Source of the DNA: Candidatus Staskawiczbacteria bacterium
Lineage (GTDB): Bacteria > Patescibacteriota > Minisyncoccia > Minisyncoccales > Staskawiczbacteraceae
Length of the DNA: 16,447 bases
Assembly: GCA_026395195.1 (NCBI GenBank)
Contig: JAPLZD010000036.1
Coordinates: forward strand, 1-16,447
Direction of reading: 5' to 3'
Positions within the stretch are counted from its first letter, which is position 1, and the number at the start of each line of letters is the position of its first letter. A program made the position numbers and the translations under genes. This document shows, in pieces, positions 1 to 6,493 of this stretch. The notes beneath the pieces were generated by a model. The model saw nothing but the letters and a program-made list of their open reading frames with translations, was not told the origin of the DNA and did not search any database.

Positions 1-162
1 ATTGCGATGAATCGCGTCGAAGACTTCGCGGCGGTGGACAGGGATTTCTTTCGGCGCTTCCACGCCCAAGCGAACCTTGTCCCCTCGGATCTCCACAACC
101 ACAATCGTAATGTCATCGTTGATGACAATGCTCTCGTTTTTCTTGCGTGACAATACTAACAT
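1..162 (-). CDS. csrA: Carbon storage regulator CsrA (C-terminus cut by window edge)
   Basis: CsrA is a small dimeric RNA-binding protein that binds GGA motifs in mRNA leaders and usually blocks translation. The 54 visible residues start MLVLSRKKNE and contain the family core: L4 and R6, a GDKVRLG strand, then APKEIPVHRREV with V42, H43 and R44, which form the RNA-binding face. Family members are about 60-75 residues, so only the tail is missing. The ATG at 160-162 is preceded by AAAGGAG with 8 nt spacing, the only strong Shine-Dalgarno I found in the window. GC is about 51% (82 of 162), well above the AT-rich genes next door. From memory the sequence is most like planctomycete CsrA, and CsrA is not typical of CPR genomes. 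The identity is very secure; whether it belongs to the same genome as metG is doubtful. Confidence 0.95.
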   Translation of the reverse strand, partial: MLVLSRKKNESIVINDDITIVVVEIRGDKVRLGVEAPKEIPVHRREVFDAIHRN

Positions 163-240
163 AGTCGAGTCTCCTTTGTCGCGGGAGGGAAATTGGCTTC
201 CAACCAAGCATTCCATGCCTAATTTGAAAAGAGCCAATCT
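163..240 (-). promoter_or_regulatory. csrA leader RNA with GGA-loop hairpins (probable CsrA autoregulatory site)
   Basis: On the minus strand this about 78-nt leader holds three GGA motifs. The first (214-212) is the triloop of a hairpin, AGGCAU-GGA-AUGCUU (220-206, up to 6 bp). The second (201-199) lies in the loop of UUGG-UUGGAAG-CCAA (207-193). The two stems share 2 nt, so one loses outer pairs. The third is in the Shine-Dalgarno (174-172). AUUGGCU (238-232) can also pair with AGCCAAU (198-192), enclosing hairpin 1 and excluding hairpin 2. GGA in a hairpin loop is the known high-affinity CsrA site, and bridging from leader hairpin to ribosome site is known for csrA autoregulation. That CsrA acts here is inference. 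Confidence 0.6.
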
Positions 241-246
241 AATTTT

Positions 247-274
247 ATTATAACAAATAATGTAGAATAGTCAA
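247..274 (-). promoter_or_regulatory. Sigma70-type promoter of csrA
   Basis: Reading the minus strand, TTGACT (274-269) and TATAAT (252-247) are separated by 16 nt, and the -10 is preceded by TGT, making an extended -10 (TGnTATAAT). The predicted start is near 240, giving a leader of about 78 nt before the csrA ATG at 162. The -35 box begins only 7 bp from the metG stop codon. This is the best promoter match in the window. Confidence 0.75.
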
Positions 275-281
275 GAGTGAT

Positions 282-1718
282 TTATTTAATGATTTTAGGA
301 AATAATATATCTGACTTTTTTGTTTTAACGGCTTCTTTAATTTTTTCTGAGGTTTCCGGCAAAAATGGAGACAAATTTTTTGCAATATCAAGTAGGGCTC
401 CAAGCAAGTCCGAAATTACCTCTTTTGTATCTGTATTATTTTCCCATGGTTTTTTTTCATTTATATACTTATCACAAAAACCGATTAAATCCCAAATAGA
501 TTTCAAGGCTTCATTGAATTTAAATTCTCCCAATAGTTTTTGGCAATTCTCTTCTGTATCGCTTATTATTTTCTTAAAATCACTGCCCGGTTTTTTGAGT
601 TTTACATCATTTTTTTTAGCCAATGTCACAACTCTTGAAACAAGATTTCCCAGGCCAGAAGCCAAGTCAGCATTATGTCTTTGCTCAAATTTTTCGTAAG
701 TAAAATCTCCGTCCTCTGTTGGAAGAATTTCTCTTAATAGATAATATCTAACAGCATCAACGCCATATTTATTTGCCAGCTCAAATGGGTCAATAACATT
801 ACCTAATGATTTTGACATTTTCTGCCCGTCCACATTTATAAATCCATGAATGAAAATTAACTTTGGCAAATCCAGCTTGGCAGATAATAGCATTGCTGGC
901 CAATAAACAGCATGAAATTTTACAATATCTTTTCCTATGCAATGGACATCGGCGGGCCAATATTTTTTAAATTGCTTGTCGTCTGTTCCATAGCCCAAAG
1001 CTGAAATATAATTAGGCAAAGCATCCTGCCATACATAAAAAACCTGGCTTTCATCTTCTGGCACGGGCCAGCCCCAGTACTTTTCCTTTGCCCTGGAAAA
1101 ACTAACGTCTTCCAGGCCCTGATTTATCATGCCCAAAATTTCATTCTTTTTGCTTTCGGGAATTATTTTTAACTCATCTTTCTCAACAAGCTTTTTTATT
1201 TCAGGAAGATATTTTGAAAGCCTAAAAAAATAATTTTCCTCTTCTATTTCCTCAACCGGCCTTTGATGTATAATACATTTTCCATCAAACAGCTCTTTTT
1301 GTGTTTTAAAAGCTTCGCATCCCGAACAGTAAAAACCTTTATATTTTTTCTTATAAATATCGCCCGACTCTTTATATCTTTCCCATAATTTATTTACGGC
1401 CGGGAGATGGCGCTTTTGATCGGTTGTCCTTATAAAGTCATCGTTGGAAATATTTAAAACCTTTGTCAGATCTTGAAATTTTTTAGAAAGCTCGTCTGCA
1501 AACTCTAAGGGCTTCCTTCCGGCAGCTTCTGCTGCCTTCAATGTTTTTTGGCCATGTTCGTCCGTGCCGGTCAAAAAGAAAACGTCTTTTTTCAAAGCTC
1601 GCTGGTATCTTGCCAAAACATCTGCCTGTATAATTTCCAAAGCAAAACCAATGTGCGGCGACGCGTTTGTATAAGGAATACTAGTGGTAATATAGAATTT
1701 TTCTTTTTTATCTGCCAT
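282..1718 (-). CDS. metG: Methionyl-tRNA synthetase (compact form)
   Basis: Class I cytoplasmic aminoacyl-tRNA synthetase charging tRNA-Met (and initiator tRNA) with methionine. The 478 residues show the first signature as HIGF (22-25, in NASPHIGFALE; last His replaced by Phe), the GTDEHG motif (51-56), one zinc-knuckle set with C131/C134 and C148/H151, the WQDALPNY strand (230-237) and KMSKS at 300-304. The helical anticodon-binding region follows, with CDKYINEKKPWE (415-426). It stops there, without the C-terminal EMAP-like tRNA-binding domain of many MetRS. No Shine-Dalgarno precedes the ATG; a candidate -10 lies 9 nt upstream. It diverges from the 1755-2171 gene with only 36 bp between them. 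The identity is secure. Confidence 0.97.
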   Translation of the reverse strand: MADKKEKFYITTSIPYTNASPHIGFALEIIQADVLARYQRALKKDVFFLTGTDEHGQKTLKAAEAAGRKPLEFADELSKKFQDLTKVLNISNDDFIRTTDQKRHLPAVNKLWERYKESGDIYKKKYKGFYCSGCEAFKTQKELFDGKCIIHQRPVEEIEEENYFFRLSKYLPEIKKLVEKDELKIIPESKKNEILGMINQGLEDVSFSRAKEKYWGWPVPEDESQVFYVWQDALPNYISALGYGTDDKQFKKYWPADVHCIGKDIVKFHAVYWPAMLLSAKLDLPKLIFIHGFINVDGQKMSKSLGNVIDPFELANKYGVDAVRYYLLREILPTEDGDFTYEKFEQRHNADLASGLGNLVSRVVTLAKKNDVKLKKPGSDFKKIISDTEENCQKLLGEFKFNEALKSIWDLIGFCDKYINEKKPWENNTDTKEVISDLLGALLDIAKNLSPFLPETSEKIKEAVKTKKSDILFPKIIK

Positions 1719-1727
1719 AATTATCTA

Positions 1728-1755
1728 ATTCTATCTCATTTTGGATAAATTTCAA
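1728..1755 (-). promoter_or_regulatory. Candidate metG promoter, nearly leaderless
   Basis: On the minus strand TTGAAA (1755-1750) and TAGAAT (1733-1728) are 16 nt apart. A start about 7 nt after the -10 would fall near 1721, only 2-4 nt from the metG ATG at 1718. This fits the lack of a Shine-Dalgarno and suggests a leaderless or nearly leaderless mRNA. In an AT-rich genome such matches also arise by chance. Confidence 0.4.
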
Positions 1756-2171
1756 TGATTTTACTAGTTCATATGTTGTTAGGGGCGGCAATGGGTCATG
1801 TTGTCAAAAACCCTATTTTGGCTATTATTATGGCATATTTAAGCCATTATCTTTTAGATTTTATTCCGCATATTGAATATGATGTCAAAAAACTCAAAAA
1901 AATAATTTTGGATCTTTGCTTAGGCATTCTATTCATTTTTTTATTCTCTAAAAATAACCCCGTAATTTATATCTGCGCATTTTTTGCAATACTTCCCGAT
2001 GGTTTTACTGTTTTAAATAATCTTTTTCCAAATAAAATTTTAGAGATTCACAATAAGCTTCACACAAAAAAAATCCACTTCTTAAGAGACAACAAAAAAA
2101 TCTCCAACTTTTGGAGAGTTTTTAGCCAGCTTTTAATTATTTTTATATCTATTCTTCTATTAACACGTTAG
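1755..2171 (+). CDS. Small integral membrane protein, possible YdjM/DUF457-like
   Basis: This is the only complete plus-strand gene I support. The 138-residue protein has about four hydrophobic segments (roughly 5-30, 50-64, 68-82, 123-137). A pattern of His and Asp residues near membrane borders stands out: H6, then SHYLLDFIPHIEYD (H31, D35, H39, D43), LPDG (81-83) and a polar stretch with H99, H103 and H108. This resembles the YdjM/DUF457 group of predicted membrane-bound metal-dependent hydrolases, but the match is from memory and loose. The start could also be the Met at codon 7. Its 3' end overlaps the 3' end of the convergent AI-2E gene by 23 bp, and its 5' end faces metG. Its function is unknown. 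Confidence 0.7.
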   Translation: MILLVHMLLGAAMGHVVKNPILAIIMAYLSHYLLDFIPHIEYDVKKLKKIILDLCLGILFIFLFSKNNPVIYICAFFAILPDGFTVLNNLFPNKILEIHNKLHTKKIHFLRDNKKISNFWRVFSQLLIIFISILLLTR

Positions 2172-3189
2172 ACCCGTCTCTCTTTTTTTCTAAAAATTCC
2201 CTCAAAAATTCGTAAATTATACCGGCAACCGGCACCGCAAAAATTAATCCCGTAAATCCAAAAACCTTTCCTCCAATAAGCATTGACATTAAAACCAAAA
2301 CCGCCGGCAAGTCGGTCATTTTTTTCATAAGCAGAGGAGTTAATAACTTATTTTCAACTTCCTGAATTATTACTATCGCCGCTAAGACATAAATCACTGT
2401 CAGCCAGGAACCAGAGGAAACGGCAATAAATGCCAGAAGAATAAAAGTTGTTATCCACGGCCCTATATAAGGAATGAAGTTCAAAATTCCGGAGATAAGG
2501 GCCAATATCAGGGCATATTGTATGCCAAAAAGATAAAAAATAATGTACGAAGCTATGCCCACAAAAAGGCAGGCAATTAGTCTCGCTCCAAACCAGCCCG
2601 ATACTTTTCTTTGAGATTTTTCAAAAATTGACCTGATTTGATTTTCATATCTTTGCGGAAACATCAATAACAACGCCCTTTCTACTCCTTTGTCTTCTAA
2701 AGAAAGGAAAAAAGAAAAAGTCAGAATAGAAACTGTCGATAAAACTCCGCCGAAAAATACCATCAAAGCCTTAATAATGCTTTCGGAGCTCTGCTGGAGC
2801 CCGCCGGTTGCCACTATAACAAATTCATCGAAATCCTGGGCGGTTTGTATGCCAAATTGCCTTAAAACAGGATTAATCTGCTCAAAATAACCAGGTAAAT
2901 TCTGAGAAAACTGTTTCAATTCTGAGATAAAAATTGGGGCTGACAAATAAATTAAAAGCCCGACAATGCCAAAAATAGACAGGTAAACTATAACTACCGA
3001 TATAATTTTCGGAATTTTTATTTTTCTTAATGCGTTAATGGCAGGGTCCAGCAAAACTGAAATTGCCAAGGCAAACAAAAACCACAAAGCAATTTCTCTG
3101 ACCAAATAGATAATATAAAAAATAAAAATCGCTATAAAAACTTTTATTATAGCTTCCCACGAAATATCTAAAGTATTCTCTCGGCTCAT
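2149..3189 (-). CDS. AI-2E/PerM family transporter-like membrane protein
   Basis: A 346-residue polytopic membrane protein of the AI-2E transporter (PerM, PF01594) family. N-terminal hydrophobic segments (about 12-48 and 62-86) are followed by a soluble stretch (88-135), then further helices (138-164, 200-222, 224-262, 264-276, 294-328). Family landmarks are NFIPYIGP (237-244), VENKLLTPLLMKK (278-290) and GLIFAVPVAG (314-323). Members export diverse small molecules or ions; some act as Na+/H+ antiporters, and the autoinducer-2 role applies to few, so the substrate cannot be named. The ATG overlaps the stop of the M16 peptidase gene by 4 bp, implying translational coupling. The 3' end overlaps the convergent small membrane-protein gene. 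Confidence 0.9.
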   Translation of the reverse strand: MSRENTLDISWEAIIKVFIAIFIFYIIYLVREIALWFLFALAISVLLDPAINALRKIKIPKIISVVIVYLSIFGIVGLLIYLSAPIFISELKQFSQNLPGYFEQINPVLRQFGIQTAQDFDEFVIVATGGLQQSSESIIKALMVFFGGVLSTVSILTFSFFLSLEDKGVERALLLMFPQRYENQIRSIFEKSQRKVSGWFGARLIACLFVGIASYIIFYLFGIQYALILALISGILNFIPYIGPWITTFILLAFIAVSSGSWLTVIYVLAAIVIIQEVENKLLTPLLMKKMTDLPAVLVLMSMLIGGKVFGFTGLIFAVPVAGIIYEFLREFLEKKRDGSNVLIEE

Positions 3190-4457
3190 AATTTTAATAA
3201 ACTTTTTAATTTTTCTGAATCTTTTTCTTCGAAGGGACCGATGAGGGCCAGGTTTAATTTTTCTGGCATAAAAATGTCTTCGGCAATTTCTTTAATGTCA
3301 TCTGCTGTGACCGCGTCAATTTTTGCAAATTTTTCTTCTGGAGTTAAAATATCTTTTTCTAATAATTCCTGAATTCCATAAAAAGATGCCTGGCTGTCTG
3401 AAGAATCCAAAGACAGAGATGTAACTCCTTTCAAATAATCTTTTGCCTTCTGCAGTTCTTTGGCTGTAATTTTTTTGTCGCGCAAATTTTTGTATTCTTC
3501 TAAAATTAATTTTGCAGATTTTTCCAAATTTTTGTGGTCAATTCCCGCCTGTGTTACTAAATATCCTGTGTCTGTGGCGTTAGATGCTGAAGTATGAATT
3601 GAATATGCCAAACCGTTTCTTTCCCTTACTTTAATAAATAAGCGCGAACTCATGTTGCCTCCCAGAATCACAGATAACAAAGCCAAAGGATAACGCCTTT
3701 TATCAAACAAATCGTAAGCCCTTGCTCCCAGGCAAAAATGCGTCTGGTCTGTTTTTTTATTATGAATTAAAATCTGCGGCTCTTTTTGGATTTCTTCTAC
3801 CCTAACCTTCCCGCCCGCGGCGGGTCCGCCTGGGGCGGAAAAATAACTTTTAATTTTTTCTTCTATATTTTTTTCATCAATAGCTCCGGCAACGCAAACA
3901 ATTACATTAGACGGGGAATAGTGAGACTTGTAATAATTTACAACTTTTTCTCTGTTAAAGCCTAAAATATTTTCTTTTTCGCCGATAACTAGCCATCCGG
4001 CTGGAGTGTTGCCATAAAGCAATTTTTCGAAAAGTTCGCCCACATAAGCCATTGGTGTGTCCAAGTACATATTTACTTCCTCAATTATCACTCCCTTTTC
4101 CCTCTCCATTTCTTTTTCATCAAATTTGGAATTTAAAAATATATCGCATATCCAGTCTAATGCAATTTCAGAATGCTTTTTATCAACTTTTGCCCAAAAT
4201 CCTGTTACTTCTTTGTCGGTGAAAGCATTATACTGTCCGCCGACAGAATCCAATGTTTCCGAAATTTCCAAAGTATTCGGCCGCTTTTTTGTGCCCTTAA
4301 AAAACATGTGCTCTAAAAAATGCGAAATTCCGTTTATGTCTTTTGTTTCGTATTTTGACCCTGTTCCAACCAAAATCATAACAGTCACGCTGTTTGAGCT
4401 TTCCATTGGCACTGTTATTACTCTCAATCCGTTGCTTAACGTCGTTTTTTTATACAT
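3186..4457 (-). CDS. M16 family zinc metallopeptidase
   Basis: A 423-residue single-unit M16 (pitrilysin/MPP-like) protease; such proteins act as dimers closing around peptides. The inverted zinc motif HFLEH is at 46-50 (H46, H50 ligands, E49 catalytic), and the distal Glu lies in VIIEEVNMYLDTP (E126/E127). GGQYNAFTDKEVTGF (73-87) and the C-terminal-domain arginine region (SSRLFIKVRERNGLAYS, 270-286) are also typical. Residues 207-216 (SAPGGPAAGG) are encoded by a 30-bp GC-rich double hairpin that looks inserted in frame; it falls at a surface-linker position before the second domain, so activity is probably kept. There is no signal peptide, so a cytoplasmic role is likely. It lies 7 bp after the glycosyltransferase gene. 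Confidence 0.95.
   Translation of the reverse strand: MYKKTTLSNGLRVITVPMESSNSVTVMILVGTGSKYETKDINGISHFLEHMFFKGTKKRPNTLEISETLDSVGGQYNAFTDKEVTGFWAKVDKKHSEIALDWICDIFLNSKFDEKEMEREKGVIIEEVNMYLDTPMAYVGELFEKLLYGNTPAGWLVIGEKENILGFNREKVVNYYKSHYSPSNVIVCVAGAIDEKNIEEKIKSYFSAPGGPAAGGKVRVEEIQKEPQILIHNKKTDQTHFCLGARAYDLFDKRRYPLALLSVILGGNMSSRLFIKVRERNGLAYSIHTSASNATDTGYLVTQAGIDHKNLEKSAKLILEEYKNLRDKKITAKELQKAKDYLKGVTSLSLDSSDSQASFYGIQELLEKDILTPEEKFAKIDAVTADDIKEIAEDIFMPEKLNLALIGPFEEKDSEKLKSLLKL
3810..3839. repeat. 30-bp GC-rich tandem-hairpin element inside the M16 gene
   Basis: Two adjacent 15-bp units each form a perfect 6-bp stem with a 3-nt loop on the plus strand: CCCGCC-CGC-GGCGGG (3810-3824) and TCCGCC-TGG-GGCGGA (3825-3839). 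About 90% of bases are G or C, against an AT-rich surround. Length is exactly ten codons, read on the minus strand as SAPGGPAAGG. No T-run follows on either strand, so it is not a terminator. It resembles the GC-rich palindromic repeats I recall from CPR contigs; other copies must be sought outside this window. Confidence 0.8.
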
Positions 4458-4464
4458 ATATTAT

Positions 4465-5172
4465 TTATTTTTTTTCATTTAATATATATTTTTTAGCAGT
4501 TTTTTCGCCGCCGCCAAAAAATAAACCTATTCTATACTTTATCCAAATCCAAAAAATTATTAGATAACCCCTTTCTTCATATCTTCTCATCGAAACGATG
4601 GCATAACAGTTTGTGAGATACTTGTATTCTCCTCCATTTTTTTCGGCTTTTTTTATAAAGCCGCAAAATTCACCAATATTTTTTTCAGTTCCAAATCCTC
4701 CTATTTGAAAAAAGAATTTTTTATTGCAAAATATTACACCGCCGCTGCTTACGCTCTTAAATATTTTTGTTCTGTGAATAAAATTTTTAAAAGCGACAAA
4801 TAATCTTGCTTTTATACTTTTTGTATCTGGCCTGCATAAACACGTTCCTACTGTGGTTGGAGTTATGTTGTCAACTACTTGTAAAATTACATTATTTGAT
4901 AATTGTGTATCAGCGTCTAAAAAAAGCAATACTTCCCCTCGTGCTATTTTTGCTCCCTCGTTGCGAGGAATATTGTATCCTAAAGCATCTTTAAAGTTCA
5001 AAACCTTGTCTGAGTTTTTTTCCGCAATCTCAATGGTTTTATCGGTCGATCCATTTACTACAACAATTATTTCAGTATTTTTGTAACTTTGATTCCTTAT
5101 TGATTTTATCGCTCTCTCTAAAAATTTTTCTTCGTTACGGGCGGGTATTATTACTGAAACTTTTTTATCCAT
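4465..5172 (-). CDS. Family 2 glycosyltransferase
   Basis: A 235-residue GT-A fold sugar transferase that probably adds a sugar to an envelope glycan or lipid carrier. The N-terminus VSVIIPARNEEKFLERAI (5-22) and VVVNGSTDKT (37-46) bind the nucleotide sugar, and the metal-binding DxD is DAD at 86-88 (LLFLDADT). GGVIF and FFFQIGGFG (144-161) form the acceptor-side region. A hydrophobic C-terminal stretch (203-221) may anchor it to the membrane. The sugar and acceptor cannot be told from the sequence. The ATG overlaps the glycyl-tRNA synthetase stop region by 8 bp, and the M16 gene follows 7 bp downstream. No Shine-Dalgarno is visible. The family call is firm; the specificity is unknown. Confidence 0.92.
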   Translation of the reverse strand: MDKKVSVIIPARNEEKFLERAIKSIRNQSYKNTEIIVVVNGSTDKTIEIAEKNSDKVLNFKDALGYNIPRNEGAKIARGEVLLFLDADTQLSNNVILQVVDNITPTTVGTCLCRPDTKSIKARLFVAFKNFIHRTKIFKSVSSGGVIFCNKKFFFQIGGFGTEKNIGEFCGFIKKAEKNGGEYKYLTNCYAIVSMRRYEERGYLIIFWIWIKYRIGLFFGGGEKTAKKYILNEKK

Positions 5173-6454
5173 TTAAAGATTCTGATATTCTATTAACTAA
5201 ATCAGAAATTTTTGCCCTTTCCTGCTTCATTGTATCCCTGTCCCTCAAAGTTACTGTATCATTTTTCAATGTATCGAAATCAACTGTTACACAATAAGGC
5301 GTTCCAATTTCATCTTGACTGTAATAGCGTTTACCAATGTTCCCCCTATCATCAAAAGCCACATTAAATTCTTTTTTCAGCATGTTATAGACTTCCTTTG
5401 CCTTTTCAACCAACTCCGGTTTATTTTTTAAAAGTGGAAACACAGCCACTTTGTACGGAGCCAAATTTGGCTTTAGCTTTAAAACAACTCTATCTTTTTC
5501 TTCTACATAAGCATCGCAAAGCACTGCCAAAACCGACCTATCTACGCCCCAAGTCGGCTCCACAACATGCGGATAAAATTTTTCGCCAGATTCAGCATCT
5601 TCATATGGCGGCTCCTTGTAATGATTTTTCAAATCAAAATCTGTGCGGTAGGCCAAACCATAAAGCTCATCTCTGCCAAAAGGAAAATCGTACTCTAAAT
5701 CAATTGTCTTTTTTGAATAATGGGCTCTTTCGTTGTCCGGTACATCTAATTCGTGAATATTTTTTTTATCCAATCCAAGCTCGCCTGTCATCCAGCTCCA
5801 CATTTCTTTTTTCCAATATTCAAATATTTTTTTCCAGTCTTCTTCTTTCACAAAATACTCGATTTCCATTTGCTCAAATTCGCGGGTCCTAAAAATAAAA
5901 TTTCCCGGAGTAATTTCATTTCTAAAAGCTTTTCCAATTTGCGCAATTCCAAAAGGAACTTTTTTTCTTGAAGTTTCCAAAACATTTTTAAAATCCACAA
6001 ACATTGCCTGCGCAGTTTCCGGCCTGAAATAAACTGTGTTGTCTGCATCTTCCACCGGCCCCAAAAAAGTTTTAAACATTAAATTAAATTGTTTAGCTTC
6101 AGTCAGCTCTCCTTTACAATCGGGACATTTTTCAGCCTTAACGTGGTCAGCACGAAATCTGTGATGGCATTTTTTGCATTCCACCAAAGGATCATTAAAA
6201 GTTGCCAGGTGCCCAGACGAGGACCAAACTTTTGGATTCATTATTAAGGCTGCATCAATTCCAACCATATCGTCTCTCTGGTGCACAAATCTTTTCCACC
6301 AAATATTTTTAATATTATTTTTTAACTCAACTCCCAAAGGTCCATAATCAAACGAATTTGCCAATCCGCCATAAATTTCTGAACCCGGAAAAACAAACCC
6401 CCTCCTCTTGCATAAAGATACAATTTTCTCCATTAACTCTTGATTATTTTTCAT
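5165..6454 (-). CDS. glyQS: Glycyl-tRNA synthetase, alpha2 (eukaryote-like) type
   Basis: Class II aminoacyl-tRNA synthetase charging tRNA-Gly, of the homodimeric type rather than the alpha2-beta2 GlyQ/GlyS type. Of 429 residues, the opening CKRRGFVFPGSEIYGG (15-30) and FDYGPLGVELKNNI (35-48) are diagnostic. A zinc-binding insert carries C93/C96 and C110/C113. Motif 2 is FRNE...FRTREFEQ (177-195), and motif 3 is TWGVDRSV (301-308). The anticodon-binding domain occupies about 332-429. It is slightly shorter than usual (about 460). No Shine-Dalgarno precedes the ATG; the 39-bp gap to the homospermidine synthase gene is AT-rich, with no clear promoter. The downstream glycosyltransferase start overlaps it, so the two are probably co-transcribed. 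Confidence 0.97.
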   Translation of the reverse strand: MKNNQELMEKIVSLCKRRGFVFPGSEIYGGLANSFDYGPLGVELKNNIKNIWWKRFVHQRDDMVGIDAALIMNPKVWSSSGHLATFNDPLVECKKCHHRFRADHVKAEKCPDCKGELTEAKQFNLMFKTFLGPVEDADNTVYFRPETAQAMFVDFKNVLETSRKKVPFGIAQIGKAFRNEITPGNFIFRTREFEQMEIEYFVKEEDWKKIFEYWKKEMWSWMTGELGLDKKNIHELDVPDNERAHYSKKTIDLEYDFPFGRDELYGLAYRTDFDLKNHYKEPPYEDAESGEKFYPHVVEPTWGVDRSVLAVLCDAYVEEKDRVVLKLKPNLAPYKVAVFPLLKNKPELVEKAKEVYNMLKKEFNVAFDDRGNIGKRYYSQDEIGTPYCVTVDFDTLKNDTVTLRDRDTMKQERAKISDLVNRISESLNG

Positions 6455-6493
6455 AAATTTTAAATTTATTTAATCTTACTCTTTTGCGAATTT

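Noticed and set aside
277..699. Plus-strand open frame of 140 codons
   Set aside because: It lies wholly antisense to the metG 3' end, which has clear family motifs; composition is that of a shadow frame.
3810..3839. GC-rich hairpins as a transcription terminator
   Set aside because: They lie mid-gene and no T-run follows on either strand.
4458..4500. AT-rich stretch between M16 and glycosyltransferase genes as promoter or terminator
   Set aside because: The intergenic gap is only 7 bp; the T-rich run is the coding end of the glycosyltransferase, and no stem precedes it.
5398..5892. Plus-strand open frame of 164 codons
   Set aside because: Antisense to glycyl-tRNA synthetase motifs; the translation has no recognisable domain.
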